Shown: positions 1 to 7,894 of the stretch, piece after piece
How positions within the stretch are numbered: position 1 is the stretch's first letter
Layout: each line of letters begins with the position of its first letter
Source: Bordetella bronchialis
GTDB lineage: Bacteria; Pseudomonadota; Gammaproteobacteria; Burkholderiales; Burkholderiaceae_B
Assembly (NCBI RefSeq): GCF_001676705.1
Contig: NZ_CP016170.1
Coordinates: 310,001 to 374,000, forward strand
Reading direction: 5' to 3'
DNA: 64,000 nucleotides
Program-made: the position numbers and the translations under genes
The notes under the pieces: model-generated
What the model saw: only the letters and a program-made list of their open reading frames with translations
Told to the model about the DNA's origin: nothing
The model's database searches: none

Positions 1-221
1 CGCGCCACGCGCATCTTGTCGGCCAGAGGCAGGTCGAAGAAACGGCGCGAGACGTCGCGCATGCGCGCCATGAGCGCGGGATCGATGCCGTGGCCGGATA
101 TGATCAGGAAGCCGATATCGCGGCAGGCCTGGTCCACCGAACGCGCGATCGCCTGTTTGTCCGCGTCGCTGCCGGACGCGAAGCGCGAGATGTCGATGAC
201 GGGAACGTGCAATAGCTTCAT
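1..221 (-). CDS. 2-oxoglutarate/Fe(II) oxygenase family protein, N-terminal part (truncated by window edge)
   Basis: Only the first 73 codons are in the window; the gene runs off its left edge. The visible protein begins MKLLHVPVIDIS and has the segment GFLIISGHGI at residues 37-46, followed by RRFFDLPLADK. This is the pattern of the DIOX_N domain that opens isopenicillin-N-synthase-like dioxygenases. The iron-binding HxD...H motif would lie outside the window, so substrate and activity cannot be judged. A GGAG sequence about ten bases upstream supports the ATG at 221. The gene lies 34 bp after the short-chain dehydrogenase on the same strand and is probably the last visible gene of the Liv-type transport operon, suggesting oxidative catabolism of the imported compound (inference). 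Confidence 0.8.
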   Translation of the reverse strand, partial: MKLLHVPVIDISRFASGSDADKQAIARSVDQACRDIGFLIISGHGIDPALMARMRDVSRRFFDLPLADKMRVA

Positions 222-255
222 GGCGCGGTGCTCCGTAGGGGATGCGTGGCGGTTC

Positions 256-966
256 TCACGAGACGGCGTCGCCGCAGTCCACCAGCAGGGTGGAGCCGGT
301 AATGCAGGGGTTGGTGGCGACGGCGAAAATGGCGCGCGCGACGTCGTCGGGCGCGGCGATGCGGCCGACCGGAACGCGGGCGGCATAGGACTCGAATTTG
401 CGCTTTCGCTGGTCCGGGTCCAGCTTGTCCCACAACGGGGTGTCGGTGACGCTGGGCGAGATCGCGTTGACCCGCACCGGCGCCAGCTCCAGCGCCAGGC
501 CGCGCATCAGGCCCTCCAGGGCGGCATTGATGGCGCCTTGCAGGACGGCGTTGCGGTCGGGGCGGACGCTGAATACGCCGGACACCAGGGTGAGCGACCC
601 ACCGGCGCGGATGCGGCAGGAGCGGGCGACGTGGTAGGCGCTCCAGAACTTGCTTTGCATGGCCTCGTAGGCGTCTTGCAGGTCCAGGCCGCGCACCGGG
701 CCCGTGCGCGTCCGCGATCCGCACACGACGACGTGGTCCCATTCGTCCTGCCCGGCGAAGAAGCCGCGCACCGCCTCGTCGTCCATCATGTCCAGCGCGG
801 CGCTCGCGGCGATGGCGGGATGGGCGGCGCGGGCCGCCGCCAGTTTATCGGCCGAGCGGCCGGCGATCAGGACGTGCGCGTGCGGGCCGGCCAGCGCGGC
901 GGCGGCCAGGCCGATGCCGCTGCTGCCGCCCAGGATGGCGACGCGTTTGCCTTGAAGATCCATCAT
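256..966 (-). CDS. Atypical short-chain dehydrogenase/reductase family protein lacking the catalytic Tyr/Lys
   Basis: A 236-residue Rossmann-fold protein with the nucleotide-binding motif GGSSGIGLA at residues 13-21 and the C-terminal pattern VRVNAISPSVTDTP typical of the family. The usual YxxxK catalytic pair is missing: when aligned on NAALEG (147-152), Gln143 and Asn147 occupy the Tyr and Lys positions, and the usual NNAG segment reads CGS. A family of SDR-like proteins with this loss is known, so it may use another mechanism or be a non-catalytic binder. A strong AGGAGG lies seven bases before the ATG at 966. It sits 54 bp downstream of the Liv fusion gene and 34 bp upstream of the oxygenase, so it is probably co-transcribed with both. 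Confidence 0.85.
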   Translation of the reverse strand: MMDLQGKRVAILGGSSGIGLAAAALAGPHAHVLIAGRSADKLAAARAAHPAIAASAALDMMDDEAVRGFFAGQDEWDHVVVCGSRTRTGPVRGLDLQDAYEAMQSKFWSAYHVARSCRIRAGGSLTLVSGVFSVRPDRNAVLQGAINAALEGLMRGLALELAPVRVNAISPSVTDTPLWDKLDPDQRKRKFESYAARVPVGRIAAPDDVARAIFAVATNPCITGSTLLVDCGDAVS

Positions 967-1020
967 GCGGCTTTCCTCCTGGTGAGCCTTGCGGGTCCTG
1001 GATACGGGCCGGTCGCGCCG

Positions 1021-3585
1021 TTATGCGGGGCCGTGGGCGCCCGCTTGCACGGCGCCCGTTTGCACGGCGCCCGCTTGCACGGCGCCCGTTTGCACGGCGC
1101 CCGCTTGCACGGCGCCCAGGTATGCGCGAGCCAGCATCTCGTTGCCGGCGATATCCGCCGCCGTGCCCTGGGCGACGATGTGTCCGGCTTCCATCACATA
1201 GGCGCGATCGGCCAGCGCCAGCGCCAGGCCGGCCATCTGGTCCACCAGCAGCAATGTCATGCGCTCGCGCCGCAGCGCGTCCAGGGATTCGAACAGTTCG
1301 GCGATGATGCGGGGCGCCAGGCCCAGTGAGGGCTCGTCCAGCAGCAGCAGGCGCGGCTGCGCCATCAGTCCGCGCGCCAGGGCCAGCATCTGCTGTTCGC
1401 CGCCCGATAGCAGGCCGGCGCGCTGGTGCAGCCGTTCGCGCAGGCGCGGGAAGCGGTCCAGCATGGCCTGCACGCGGGTTTCGCCGTCGCGCGGATACAG
1501 GAAGGCGCCCAGGCGGATGTTGTCCAGCACGGACAGGTCCGGGAAGACCTGCCGTCCCTCCGGCACCAGCACCACGCCCAGGCGGACGATGGCCTCGGCA
1601 TCCAGCGTGTTCAGCGGTCGCCCTTCGAAATGCAGGCCGCCCGCGCTGGCGCGATGCAGGCCGGCCAGCGTGCGCATCAGCGTGGACTTGCCGGCGCCGT
1701 TGGCGCCCAGCAGCGCCACCATTTCGCCCTCGCGCACCTGCAGGTCTATGCCGTGCAGCACGGGGTCGGCCCCATAGCCGGCCACGAGTTCGCCCACACC
1801 CAGTACTTCGTGTCCGCCCTGGCGCGGCGCCTGCGCCGCCGTCTTTCCTTGGCCTTGGCCTTGCTCGCCCAGGTAGGCCTGGCGCACCGCCGGGTCGGCC
1901 TGGATCTGCGCGGGCGTGCCCACCGCCAGCCGGCGGCCGGCGTCCAGCACCACGATGCGGTCGGAAATCCCCATGACCAGCGCCATGTCGTGTTCGACCA
2001 CGACCAAGCTGGGACCGGCTTCGGCGATGCGCCGCAACAGCAGGGCCAGCTTTTCCTTGTCCTCGCGGCTGAGGCCGGCGGCCGGCTCGTCCAGCAGCAG
2101 CACGTCCGGATCGGTGGCCAGGGCCCGCGCGATCTCCACCAGGCGGCGGTCCACGTGGGGCAGGCCGGCGGCCGGGGCGTCGGGATCGCCCAGGTAGCCG
2201 CAGAAGGCCAGCAGGCCGCGCGCGCGTTCGGCCGCCGCGGCGGCGGTGCGCGTGCCGCCGGCAAGCAGGCCGCCCAGGCGGCCGCGCGCCATGGCCAGCG
2301 TGACGTTCTCCAGCACGGTCAGCCCGCCGAACAATTGCGAGGTCTGGTAGGTGCGGGCGATGCCGCGGCGGGCGATGCGGAAGGCGGGCAGCCCTTGCAG
2401 CGGCTGGCCGTCCAGCGCGATGCGCCCGGCGGTCGGCGCGTAGAAGCCGCTGAACATATTCAGCGCGGTGGTCTTGCCGGCGCCGTTGGGCCCGATCAGG
2501 GAGGTGACGCGCGCGGGCGCGACGTCGACATCCAGGTCGCTGACGGCGCGCACGCCGCCGAAGGTCATCCCCAGGCCGCGCACGCTCAGCGCGCGGCGCG
2601 CGCGTTGCGCCATGAGCGGAACGGCCTCTTGTCCGCCCGCGGCCGGCGCGCGCGCCATGCGCGTGCGGGTGCGCAGCCAGCGGCCGGCCATGCCGGCGAT
2701 GCCTTCGGGCGCCAGCCACAGGACCACCAGCAGCAGGGCGCCGAAGAACAGCAGCCGGTAGGATTCCAGCGAAGCCAGCAGCTCCGGCAGCACCCCCACG
2801 ACGATGGCCCCGGCGATGGGACCGGCCACCGTGCCGGCGCCGCCGATGACGACCACCAGCACGAACAGGATGGACTGCATGAAGCTGAAGGTGTCCGGGG
2901 TGACGAAGCCCGACAAGGGGGCGAACAGTCCGCCCGCCAGGCCGGCGAGCGCCGCCGAGATCGCGAAGGCGACGGTCTTGATGACCAGCGGGTTCAGGCC
3001 GATGGACTCCGCCGCGGTTTCGCTGTCCATGATGGCGCGCATGGCGCCGCCCCACATGCCGCCGGCCAGCGCCGCATAGGCCCCCAGCAGCAGGAGCGCG
3101 GCGACGATGGCGACCATCGCCACGGCCTGCTCCGGCGCGAAGCCGAACAGCGCCAGCGGCGGAATGCCCATGATGCCGTTCTGCCCGCCGGTAAGGGCCG
3201 GCATTTCGACAATGGCGTGCTGCACGATGAAACTGAAGGCGATGGTGATCATCGCCAGGTAGGGCCCCTTCACCCGCAGCGCCGGCAAGGCCAGCACGGC
3301 GCCCGCGGCGGCCGACAGCAGCGCGCCGGCGGCCCAGGCTGGCCAGAAGCTCCATCCCGCCTGGGTGGTCAGCACCGCGACGGTGTAGGCGCCCAGCGCG
3401 TAGAAGCCGACATGGCCGAAGGAGACCTGGCCGGCCAGCCCGAGCAGCACGTTCAGCCCGATACCGACGATGGCGATCAAGGCCACGTTGGCGATCACGA
3501 ACACGTAGTAGCTGTTCAGCGTGGCGGCCAGCACCATGCAGAGCACGGCGACCAGCACGGCGCCCGGGATACCCGCGTGTCTCAT
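1021..3585 (-). CDS. Branched-chain amino acid-type ABC transporter, LivM-LivG-LivF triple fusion
   Basis: An 854-residue protein joins three subunits that are usually separate. Residues 1-310 are a LivM-type permease with many hydrophobic helices and the EAA-like GLNPLVIKTVAFAIS segment. Residues 330-575 are a LivG ATPase with Walker [10 protein letters not shown] at 365-373 and Walker B LLLDEP at 496-501. A short linker rich in Gly and Gln leads to a LivF ATPase at 595-820, with GANGAGKST at 627-635, LSGGEQ at 726-731 and LLLLDEP at 746-752. In the LivG half the signature reads LPHVDRR (475-481) where LivG proteins usually have YGQQRR, so one composite ATP site may be weak. The C-terminus ends in five GAVQ(A/T) repeats. 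It lies 49 bp after livH and imports an organic substrate with the 4536-5720 receptor. GGGGAG precedes the start. Confidence 0.93.
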   Translation of the reverse strand: MRHAGIPGAVLVAVLCMVLAATLNSYYVFVIANVALIAIVGIGLNVLLGLAGQVSFGHVGFYALGAYTVAVLTTQAGWSFWPAWAAGALLSAAAGAVLALPALRVKGPYLAMITIAFSFIVQHAIVEMPALTGGQNGIMGIPPLALFGFAPEQAVAMVAIVAALLLLGAYAALAGGMWGGAMRAIMDSETAAESIGLNPLVIKTVAFAISAALAGLAGGLFAPLSGFVTPDTFSFMQSILFVLVVVIGGAGTVAGPIAGAIVVGVLPELLASLESYRLLFFGALLLVVLWLAPEGIAGMAGRWLRTRTRMARAPAAGGQEAVPLMAQRARRALSVRGLGMTFGGVRAVSDLDVDVAPARVTSLIGPNGAGKTTALNMFSGFYAPTAGRIALDGQPLQGLPAFRIARRGIARTYQTSQLFGGLTVLENVTLAMARGRLGGLLAGGTRTAAAAAERARGLLAFCGYLGDPDAPAAGLPHVDRRLVEIARALATDPDVLLLDEPAAGLSREDKEKLALLLRRIAEAGPSLVVVEHDMALVMGISDRIVVLDAGRRLAVGTPAQIQADPAVRQAYLGEQGQGQGKTAAQAPRQGGHEVLGVGELVAGYGADPVLHGIDLQVREGEMVALLGANGAGKSTLMRTLAGLHRASAGGLHFEGRPLNTLDAEAIVRLGVVLVPEGRQVFPDLSVLDNIRLGAFLYPRDGETRVQAMLDRFPRLRERLHQRAGLLSGGEQQMLALARGLMAQPRLLLLDEPSLGLAPRIIAELFESLDALRRERMTLLLVDQMAGLALALADRAYVMEAGHIVAQGTAADIAGNEMLARAYLGAVQAGAVQTGAVQAGAVQTGAVQAGAHGPA
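1036..1117 (-). repeat. 15-bp in-frame tandem repeat at the 3' end of the Liv fusion gene
   Basis: On the plus strand the unit is GGCGCCCGCTTGCAC, present five times (1036-1110) plus a seven-base partial copy. Copies alternate between CGCTTGC and CGTTTGC, so the array also has a 30-bp higher-order period. It encodes alternating GAVQA and GAVQT blocks at the extreme C-terminus. Because the unit is a multiple of three, copy-number changes would alter protein length without a frameshift. Confidence 0.95.
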
Positions 3586-3634
3586 TGAACCAGGCTCCCC
3601 CAGTGAATGGCGCGGGCGGGGCGGACGGCGACGC

Positions 3635-4513
3635 TCATACCTTGCGTACTCCCGCCTGCCCCAGCAGTCCGTCCGGCCGGATGGCGAGCAGCACGATCAC
3701 CAGTCCGAAGGTGATGATCTGCGTGTAGCCCGAACCGATATACGTGACGATCAGGGCCTCTGCGATACCGAACAGCAGCCCGGCGATCATCACGCCCCAG
3801 GCGCTGCCGATGCCGCCCAGGATGGCGACGGCAAAGGCCTTGATGCCGAACAGCGTGCCCATTTCCGCGCTGACGTTGAACAAGGGCGCGATCAGGATGC
3901 CGGCCACGCCCGCGAAGCAGGTGGACAGCGCGAAGGAGGCGGCGATGGCGCGGCGTATCGGGATACCCATCAGGCGCGCGGCGTCGCGGTTCTGCGCCAC
4001 CGCCAGCAGGGCCTTGCCCCAGCGCGTGCGGCGCGACACCAGGTGCAGCGCCGCCGCCATCGCCAGCCCGATGGCGGGAATGACCAGGTGCAGCGCGTAC
4101 ACGCCCAGCCCGACGCCGCCCAGCGCGATCTGCTGGCCGACCAGCGGCGAGGGCAGGCTGCGCGGCTCCTTGCCGAAGGTGTGCATGACCAGGTTGTCCA
4201 GCACGATGCCCAGGGCCACCGTGGACATCAGCCAGGCATTGGAGCCGCGGCTGGCGAAGGGCCGCACGGCCAGGGCCTCTACCGCCATGCCGTATGCCGC
4301 GCACGCGGCCAGCGCCAGCGGCACGGCCAGCCACATGGGCGTGCCCAGGGTTTGCGAGAAGGCGAAGCACAGCACCGCGCCCAGCATGACCGAGCTGCCC
4401 TGCGCGAAGTTCACCGTGCCCGATACCGCATAGGTCATGGTGAAGCCCAGCGCCACCACGCCGTACATGCTGCCCAGGCTGAGCCCGGTGATGAGCGCCG
4501 ATATCAGTTGCAT
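3635..4513 (-). CDS. Branched-chain amino acid-type ABC transporter permease, LivH family
   Basis: A 292-residue inner-membrane protein of the LivH family, beginning MQLISALITGLSLGSMYG and carrying GFTMTYAVSGTVNFAQG near residue 22, a hallmark of these permeases. About eight hydrophobic segments are visible, with an EAA-like loop (ALLFGIAEALIVTYIGSG) near the C-terminus. It would pair with the LivM part of the downstream fusion protein to form the membrane channel. The binding protein gene ends 22 bp upstream of its start and the fusion gene begins 49 bp downstream, so receptor, two permeases and both ATPases are made from one transcript. The ribosome binding site is weak. The transported substrate cannot be read from sequence; the family handles branched-chain amino acids, amides, urea and aromatic acids. 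Confidence 0.95.
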   Translation of the reverse strand: MQLISALITGLSLGSMYGVVALGFTMTYAVSGTVNFAQGSSVMLGAVLCFAFSQTLGTPMWLAVPLALAACAAYGMAVEALAVRPFASRGSNAWLMSTVALGIVLDNLVMHTFGKEPRSLPSPLVGQQIALGGVGLGVYALHLVIPAIGLAMAAALHLVSRRTRWGKALLAVAQNRDAARLMGIPIRRAIAASFALSTCFAGVAGILIAPLFNVSAEMGTLFGIKAFAVAILGGIGSAWGVMIAGLLFGIAEALIVTYIGSGYTQIITFGLVIVLLAIRPDGLLGQAGVRKV

Positions 4514-4535
4514 CGCCGGTCCGCCGCCGTATCGG

Positions 4536-5720
4536 TCAGGGCTTCATGCCGACGGGCACGATGCGGTTGTCGATGAACTGCGCCCAGACGTAGTCGTTTT
4601 CGGTCAGGGCGTCGTGCTGCGTGGGGCTGAAGGGGTGGACGTAGTTCTTGATCAGCCCCTGGTAGGTGTCGATGGCGTAATAGCCCTTGCGTATGGCGTC
4701 GCCGTCGGTGGAGCCGGCCTTGGCGATGGCCAGCGCGGTCAGGCGCATGCCGTCGTAGGCGTTGGCCACGCCCACCGCCGGCGTGATGTCGCCGGGCTGC
4801 TTGATGTCCGGATACTTGGCCTTCAGTTCCTTGACGACCTGTTCGCCCACCGGCGAGAGCTTGCCGTAGAAACTGTAGGTCTGCACGAAGTGCACATTGC
4901 TGGCGTTGGGGCCGCCCAGCTCGGTGAAGCGGCCGCCGGCCACGCCCCAGTGCGAGACCACCGGCACCTTCCACCCCATGCGGTCCATGGACTTCACCAC
5001 CTGCGCCGCGGGGCCGACGTTGGCCACCAGGACGATGGTATCGGCGCCGGCCGCCTTCAGCCGCGTCAGCTGCGGCACCACGTCGACGTCGGTGGCCTCG
5101 AACTTTTCGCTGCCCACGGGCGCCATGCCCTTTTCCTTCAAGGCCGCGACCAGTCCTTTCTGGTTCGATTCGCCCCAGGGATTGTTGATCATCAAGAGGC
5201 CGAAGCGGGCCGTGTGGAAGGTCTTCTGCGCATAGGCCACCATGCCTTTGTCGACCAGTTCGTCGACGGCGGACACGCGGAAGACGTAATTGGGATCGGC
5301 GCCGTTGCGGGTGATCGCCGTGCCGGCGGCCCAGGGGTTCATGAAGGGCACCTTGGCCTGATTGGCCAGCGGCGCGATGGCCAGCGCGACGGGCGTGTCG
5401 ATGCCGCCGAAGAACACGGCGACCTTCTCGCGGTAGATCAGTTCGCGCGCGGCGGTCACGCCCTTGGCGGGATTGGATTCGTCGTCGCGCCGCACCAGTA
5501 CCAGCTGGCGGCCGCCCAGCAGGCCGCCCTGCGCATTGATTTCGTCGATGGCCGTCTGCAGGCCGCGCGTGATGGCCTCGCCGGACAGCGCCGACTGGCC
5601 CGACAGGGCGGCGACCAGGCCGATCTTGATGGGCTCGGCGGCGTGCACGGCGGACAGCCAGCCCAGCCCCAGCATGGCGGCGGCGAAGGCGGTGAAGGTG
5701 CGGCGGGATGAATGGATCAT
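4536..5720 (-). CDS. Periplasmic substrate-binding protein of a Liv-type ABC transporter
   Basis: A 394-residue periplasmic binding protein (Peripla_BP_6, LivJ/LivK-like). A signal peptide ends near AVHA-AEP (about residue 27). The mature protein begins with IKIGLVAALSGQSALSGE, the typical first strand and ligand-contacting loop, followed by LQTAIDEINAQGGLLG. The start at 5720 is chosen because it gives a clean signal peptide and has AGGGGA just upstream; a longer reading frame extends to 6032 but is not needed. It is the first gene of the operon livJ-like, livH, livMGF fusion, SDR and oxygenase, and faces the divergent deacetylase-like gene. The ligand is unknown. Confidence 0.94.
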   Translation of the reverse strand: MIHSSRRTFTAFAAAMLGLGWLSAVHAAEPIKIGLVAALSGQSALSGEAITRGLQTAIDEINAQGGLLGGRQLVLVRRDDESNPAKGVTAARELIYREKVAVFFGGIDTPVALAIAPLANQAKVPFMNPWAAGTAITRNGADPNYVFRVSAVDELVDKGMVAYAQKTFHTARFGLLMINNPWGESNQKGLVAALKEKGMAPVGSEKFEATDVDVVPQLTRLKAAGADTIVLVANVGPAAQVVKSMDRMGWKVPVVSHWGVAGGRFTELGGPNASNVHFVQTYSFYGKLSPVGEQVVKELKAKYPDIKQPGDITPAVGVANAYDGMRLTALAIAKAGSTDGDAIRKGYYAIDTYQGLIKNYVHPFSPTQHDALTENDYVWAQFIDNRIVPVGMKP

Positions 5721-6078
5721 GGTGTCCCCTGTGGCAGGTGGCGTTGGGCGTATCGCCGTGCTCGGCGCCTGGGAATCAATGCAACATCCATGCCAACCCG
5801 GCGGCGCTGTCGCGCCGGCGATACGCCGGGATTTTTGTCGCGGATTCGCGCTAATTTTTGTCGGCAAAAAATAGCCGATTGGAGATAATGTCGACGCGCC
5901 GCGCGGCGCGCGCGTTCCGGTCCATGCGGACCATGCGCCAATACGGTGCGGAAAACGGCGCAAAGCGTGCGTCCCCGCACCGCCATGTGGCATCGCCACG
6001 GTCCCGGCCCGCGCAACCGTACACGTACACAAGGCAGCGCCATGCGATGCCTATCCCCGCAAGCCAGAGGTCTTTCCG
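5721..6078. promoter_or_regulatory. Divergent control region between transport operon and deacetylase-like gene
   Basis: A 358-bp gap without a supported gene between two divergent transcription units. Its centre (about 5828-5890) is clearly AT-rich against the GC-rich surroundings. It contains the direct repeat ATTTTTGTCG at 5831-5840 and 5854-5863, 23 bp apart (about two helical turns). The second copy also forms an imperfect inverted repeat with CAAAAAAT (5864-5871). I infer a regulator site here, possibly for the GntR-type protein encoded at 7042. No unambiguous -35/-10 pair is assigned. Confidence 0.55.
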
Positions 6079-6996
6079 ATGACGACGGTTTCCCGCTTCG
6101 ACAAGCTCGCCACGCATGACCGGTTCGACTATTCGCCCATCCACCAGCGCCCGGACTACCACTGGCCCGGCAAGGCCCGGCTGGCCGTGTACCTGGGATT
6201 CAATATCGAGCACTTTGCCTTCGGCGAGGGCTTGGGCGCGAAACTGGGCGCCGCGCTGGCCGAACCGGACGTGCTGAATTATTCATGGCGCGAGTACGGC
6301 AACCGGGTCGGCGCCTGGCGCTGCCTGGAGTTGTTCGACGAGCTCGGTTTCCCGGCGGGCATCATCGCCAATACCTCCGTCTTCGACCATTGCGGGGCCT
6401 TGATCGAGGCCTGCGTGCGGCGGGGCGATGAATTGATCGGCCATGGGCACACCAATTCCGACCACCAGAGCAAGCTGCCGGAGGAACAGGAACGCGCCCT
6501 GCTCGAACATTGCCGCGACCGCATCGCGGCGCTGGGGGGACGGGCGGATGGCTGGCTGTCGCCATGGATCGCCGAATCGCGCGTGACGACGGACCTGCTG
6601 GCGGAAACGGGGTATCGCTACACGCTGAACTGGGCGCACGACGACCAGCCCGTGCGCATGCGCACGCGCGGCGGCCAGCCCTTCTGGTCCATCCCGTATC
6701 CGCAGGAATTGAACGACATTCCCATGATCGTCGCGCGCCAGATGGACGCCAAGGATTTCGCGCAAATGATCGTCGACAACTTCGACGAGATGCGGCGCCA
6801 GGCGCGCCGCCAACCCCTGGTGATGGGGATCGCGCTGCATCCCTACCTGGTGGGGCAGCCTTATCGCCTGCTGCATCTGCGGCGCGCGCTCGAGCACATC
6901 GCGCGGGCGCGCGACGACGGCGATATCTGGATCGCCACGCCGGGCGCGATATGCCGCCATGTGGATACGCTGGCGCCTGACACGGCCGGCCGGTGA
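6079..6996 (+). CDS. Polysaccharide deacetylase-fold amidohydrolase, PuuE-like
   Basis: A 305-residue cytoplasmic protein (no signal peptide) of the NodB/CE4 fold, in the branch that includes the cofactor-free allantoinase PuuE. Shared features are PGKARLAVYLGFNIEHF near residue 32, YGNRVGAWRCLELFDE near 74, the His-rich turn LIGHGHTNSDHQ near 123, and GIALHPYLVGQPYR near 256. Such enzymes hydrolyse cyclic amide or ureide bonds or act on small amides rather than on polymers. AGAGG eight bases before the ATG supports the start. It is divergent from the Liv-type transport operon and 45 bp upstream of a GntR regulator, so it probably acts on the compound that operon imports (inference). Allantoinase activity itself is not demonstrated by the sequence. 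Confidence 0.85.
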   Translation: MTTVSRFDKLATHDRFDYSPIHQRPDYHWPGKARLAVYLGFNIEHFAFGEGLGAKLGAALAEPDVLNYSWREYGNRVGAWRCLELFDELGFPAGIIANTSVFDHCGALIEACVRRGDELIGHGHTNSDHQSKLPEEQERALLEHCRDRIAALGGRADGWLSPWIAESRVTTDLLAETGYRYTLNWAHDDQPVRMRTRGGQPFWSIPYPQELNDIPMIVARQMDAKDFAQMIVDNFDEMRRQARRQPLVMGIALHPYLVGQPYRLLHLRRALEHIARARDDGDIWIATPGAICRHVDTLAPDTAGR

Positions 6997-7041
6997 ACGG
7001 GCGCGCATATAGTTACGGTCTTGCCGTATGAGCCGCGCTTC

Positions 7042-7833
7042 ATGACCCCTGCCGCCAAGAAAACGCCATCCGCCCCGCGTCCCCGCGGACGCCCCAAGGT
7101 GCGCCCGGAACGCCTGGTCTCCGGCACGCGCGCGGCCCGCCGCGTCGCCGCCGCCAGCGCGGCGTCGGCCGGCGATGCCGAAGAGCGCGTCTACCAGGCC
7201 GTCCTGCAAAGCGTGCTGGGCCAGCGCCTGAAGCCGGGCACCAAACTGCCGGAGGCCGCGCTGTGCGAGCTGTTCGGCGTGGGGCGCTCGCTGGTGCAGC
7301 GGGTGCTGCAACGCCTGGCGCGCGATCACGTGGTCGAACTGCGGCCCAACCGCGGCGCGATCGTGGCGGTGCCCACGCCGGAGGAAGTCGGCAAGCTGTT
7401 CGAGGCCCGGCGCGCGCTGGAGGCGGCCATCGTGCCGCTGGTGGCGCGGCACGCCACGCGCGCCGACTACGCCATGTTGCGGCGGCACCTGCGCCAGGAA
7501 CACCAGGCCCTGCATGGCGGACAGGCCCAGTGGGCATTGCTGGCCAGCGCCTTCCACACCAGATTGGGCGAGCTGTCGCGCAATCCCCTGCTGCAGCGCT
7601 ATTTGCTGGAAACCGTCTCGCGCTGCGCGCTGGTGGTGGCCATCTTCCAGCCGCCCGGCAACGCCACCTGCGAGCACGGCGAGCACGCCCACGTGGTCGA
7701 CCTGATCGAGCGTGGCGAGACGGCCGCGGCGGTGCGCGCGATGGACCAGCACCTGCGCGACCTGGAAGCGCATATCAACATCGTGCAGGAAGCCGGCTCC
7801 GCCAGCCTGGCCGACATGCTGGGCCTGGGCTGA
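7042..7833 (+). CDS. GntR family transcriptional regulator (FCD domain)
   Basis: A 263-residue regulator. The basic N-terminus contains an AT-hook-like RPRGRPK and is followed by a winged helix (about residues 45-115) with LPEAALCELFGVGRSLVQ as the recognition helix region. The rest (about 120-250) is a helical FCD ligand-binding domain with the conserved FHTRLGELSRNPLL and an EHAHVVDLIERGE segment that usually contributes metal-binding His. I chose the ATG at 7042; an in-frame TTG at 7021 would add seven residues. FCD regulators normally repress catabolic genes and respond to a small acid. Position next to the deacetylase-like gene and opposite the transport operon makes the 5721-6078 region its likely target. 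Confidence 0.88.
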   Translation: MTPAAKKTPSAPRPRGRPKVRPERLVSGTRAARRVAAASAASAGDAEERVYQAVLQSVLGQRLKPGTKLPEAALCELFGVGRSLVQRVLQRLARDHVVELRPNRGAIVAVPTPEEVGKLFEARRALEAAIVPLVARHATRADYAMLRRHLRQEHQALHGGQAQWALLASAFHTRLGELSRNPLLQRYLLETVSRCALVVAIFQPPGNATCEHGEHAHVVDLIERGETAAAVRAMDQHLRDLEAHINIVQEAGSASLADMLGLG

Positions 7834-7894
7834 GCGGCTACGATAAAGGCGGCCTGGACGGCTTGCCCCTGGGCTTTCCGGGCGCGCCGCGGTC

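Noticed and set aside
1426..3588. Long open frame on the plus strand opposite the Liv fusion gene
   Set aside because: The translation is dominated by Gln, His, Arg and Ala, with no domain, as expected for the antisense of a GC-rich gene.
5721..6032. Extension of the binding protein gene upstream to 6032
   Set aside because: The extra residues precede a normal signal peptide and lack homology; the AT-rich stretch there is better explained as a control region.
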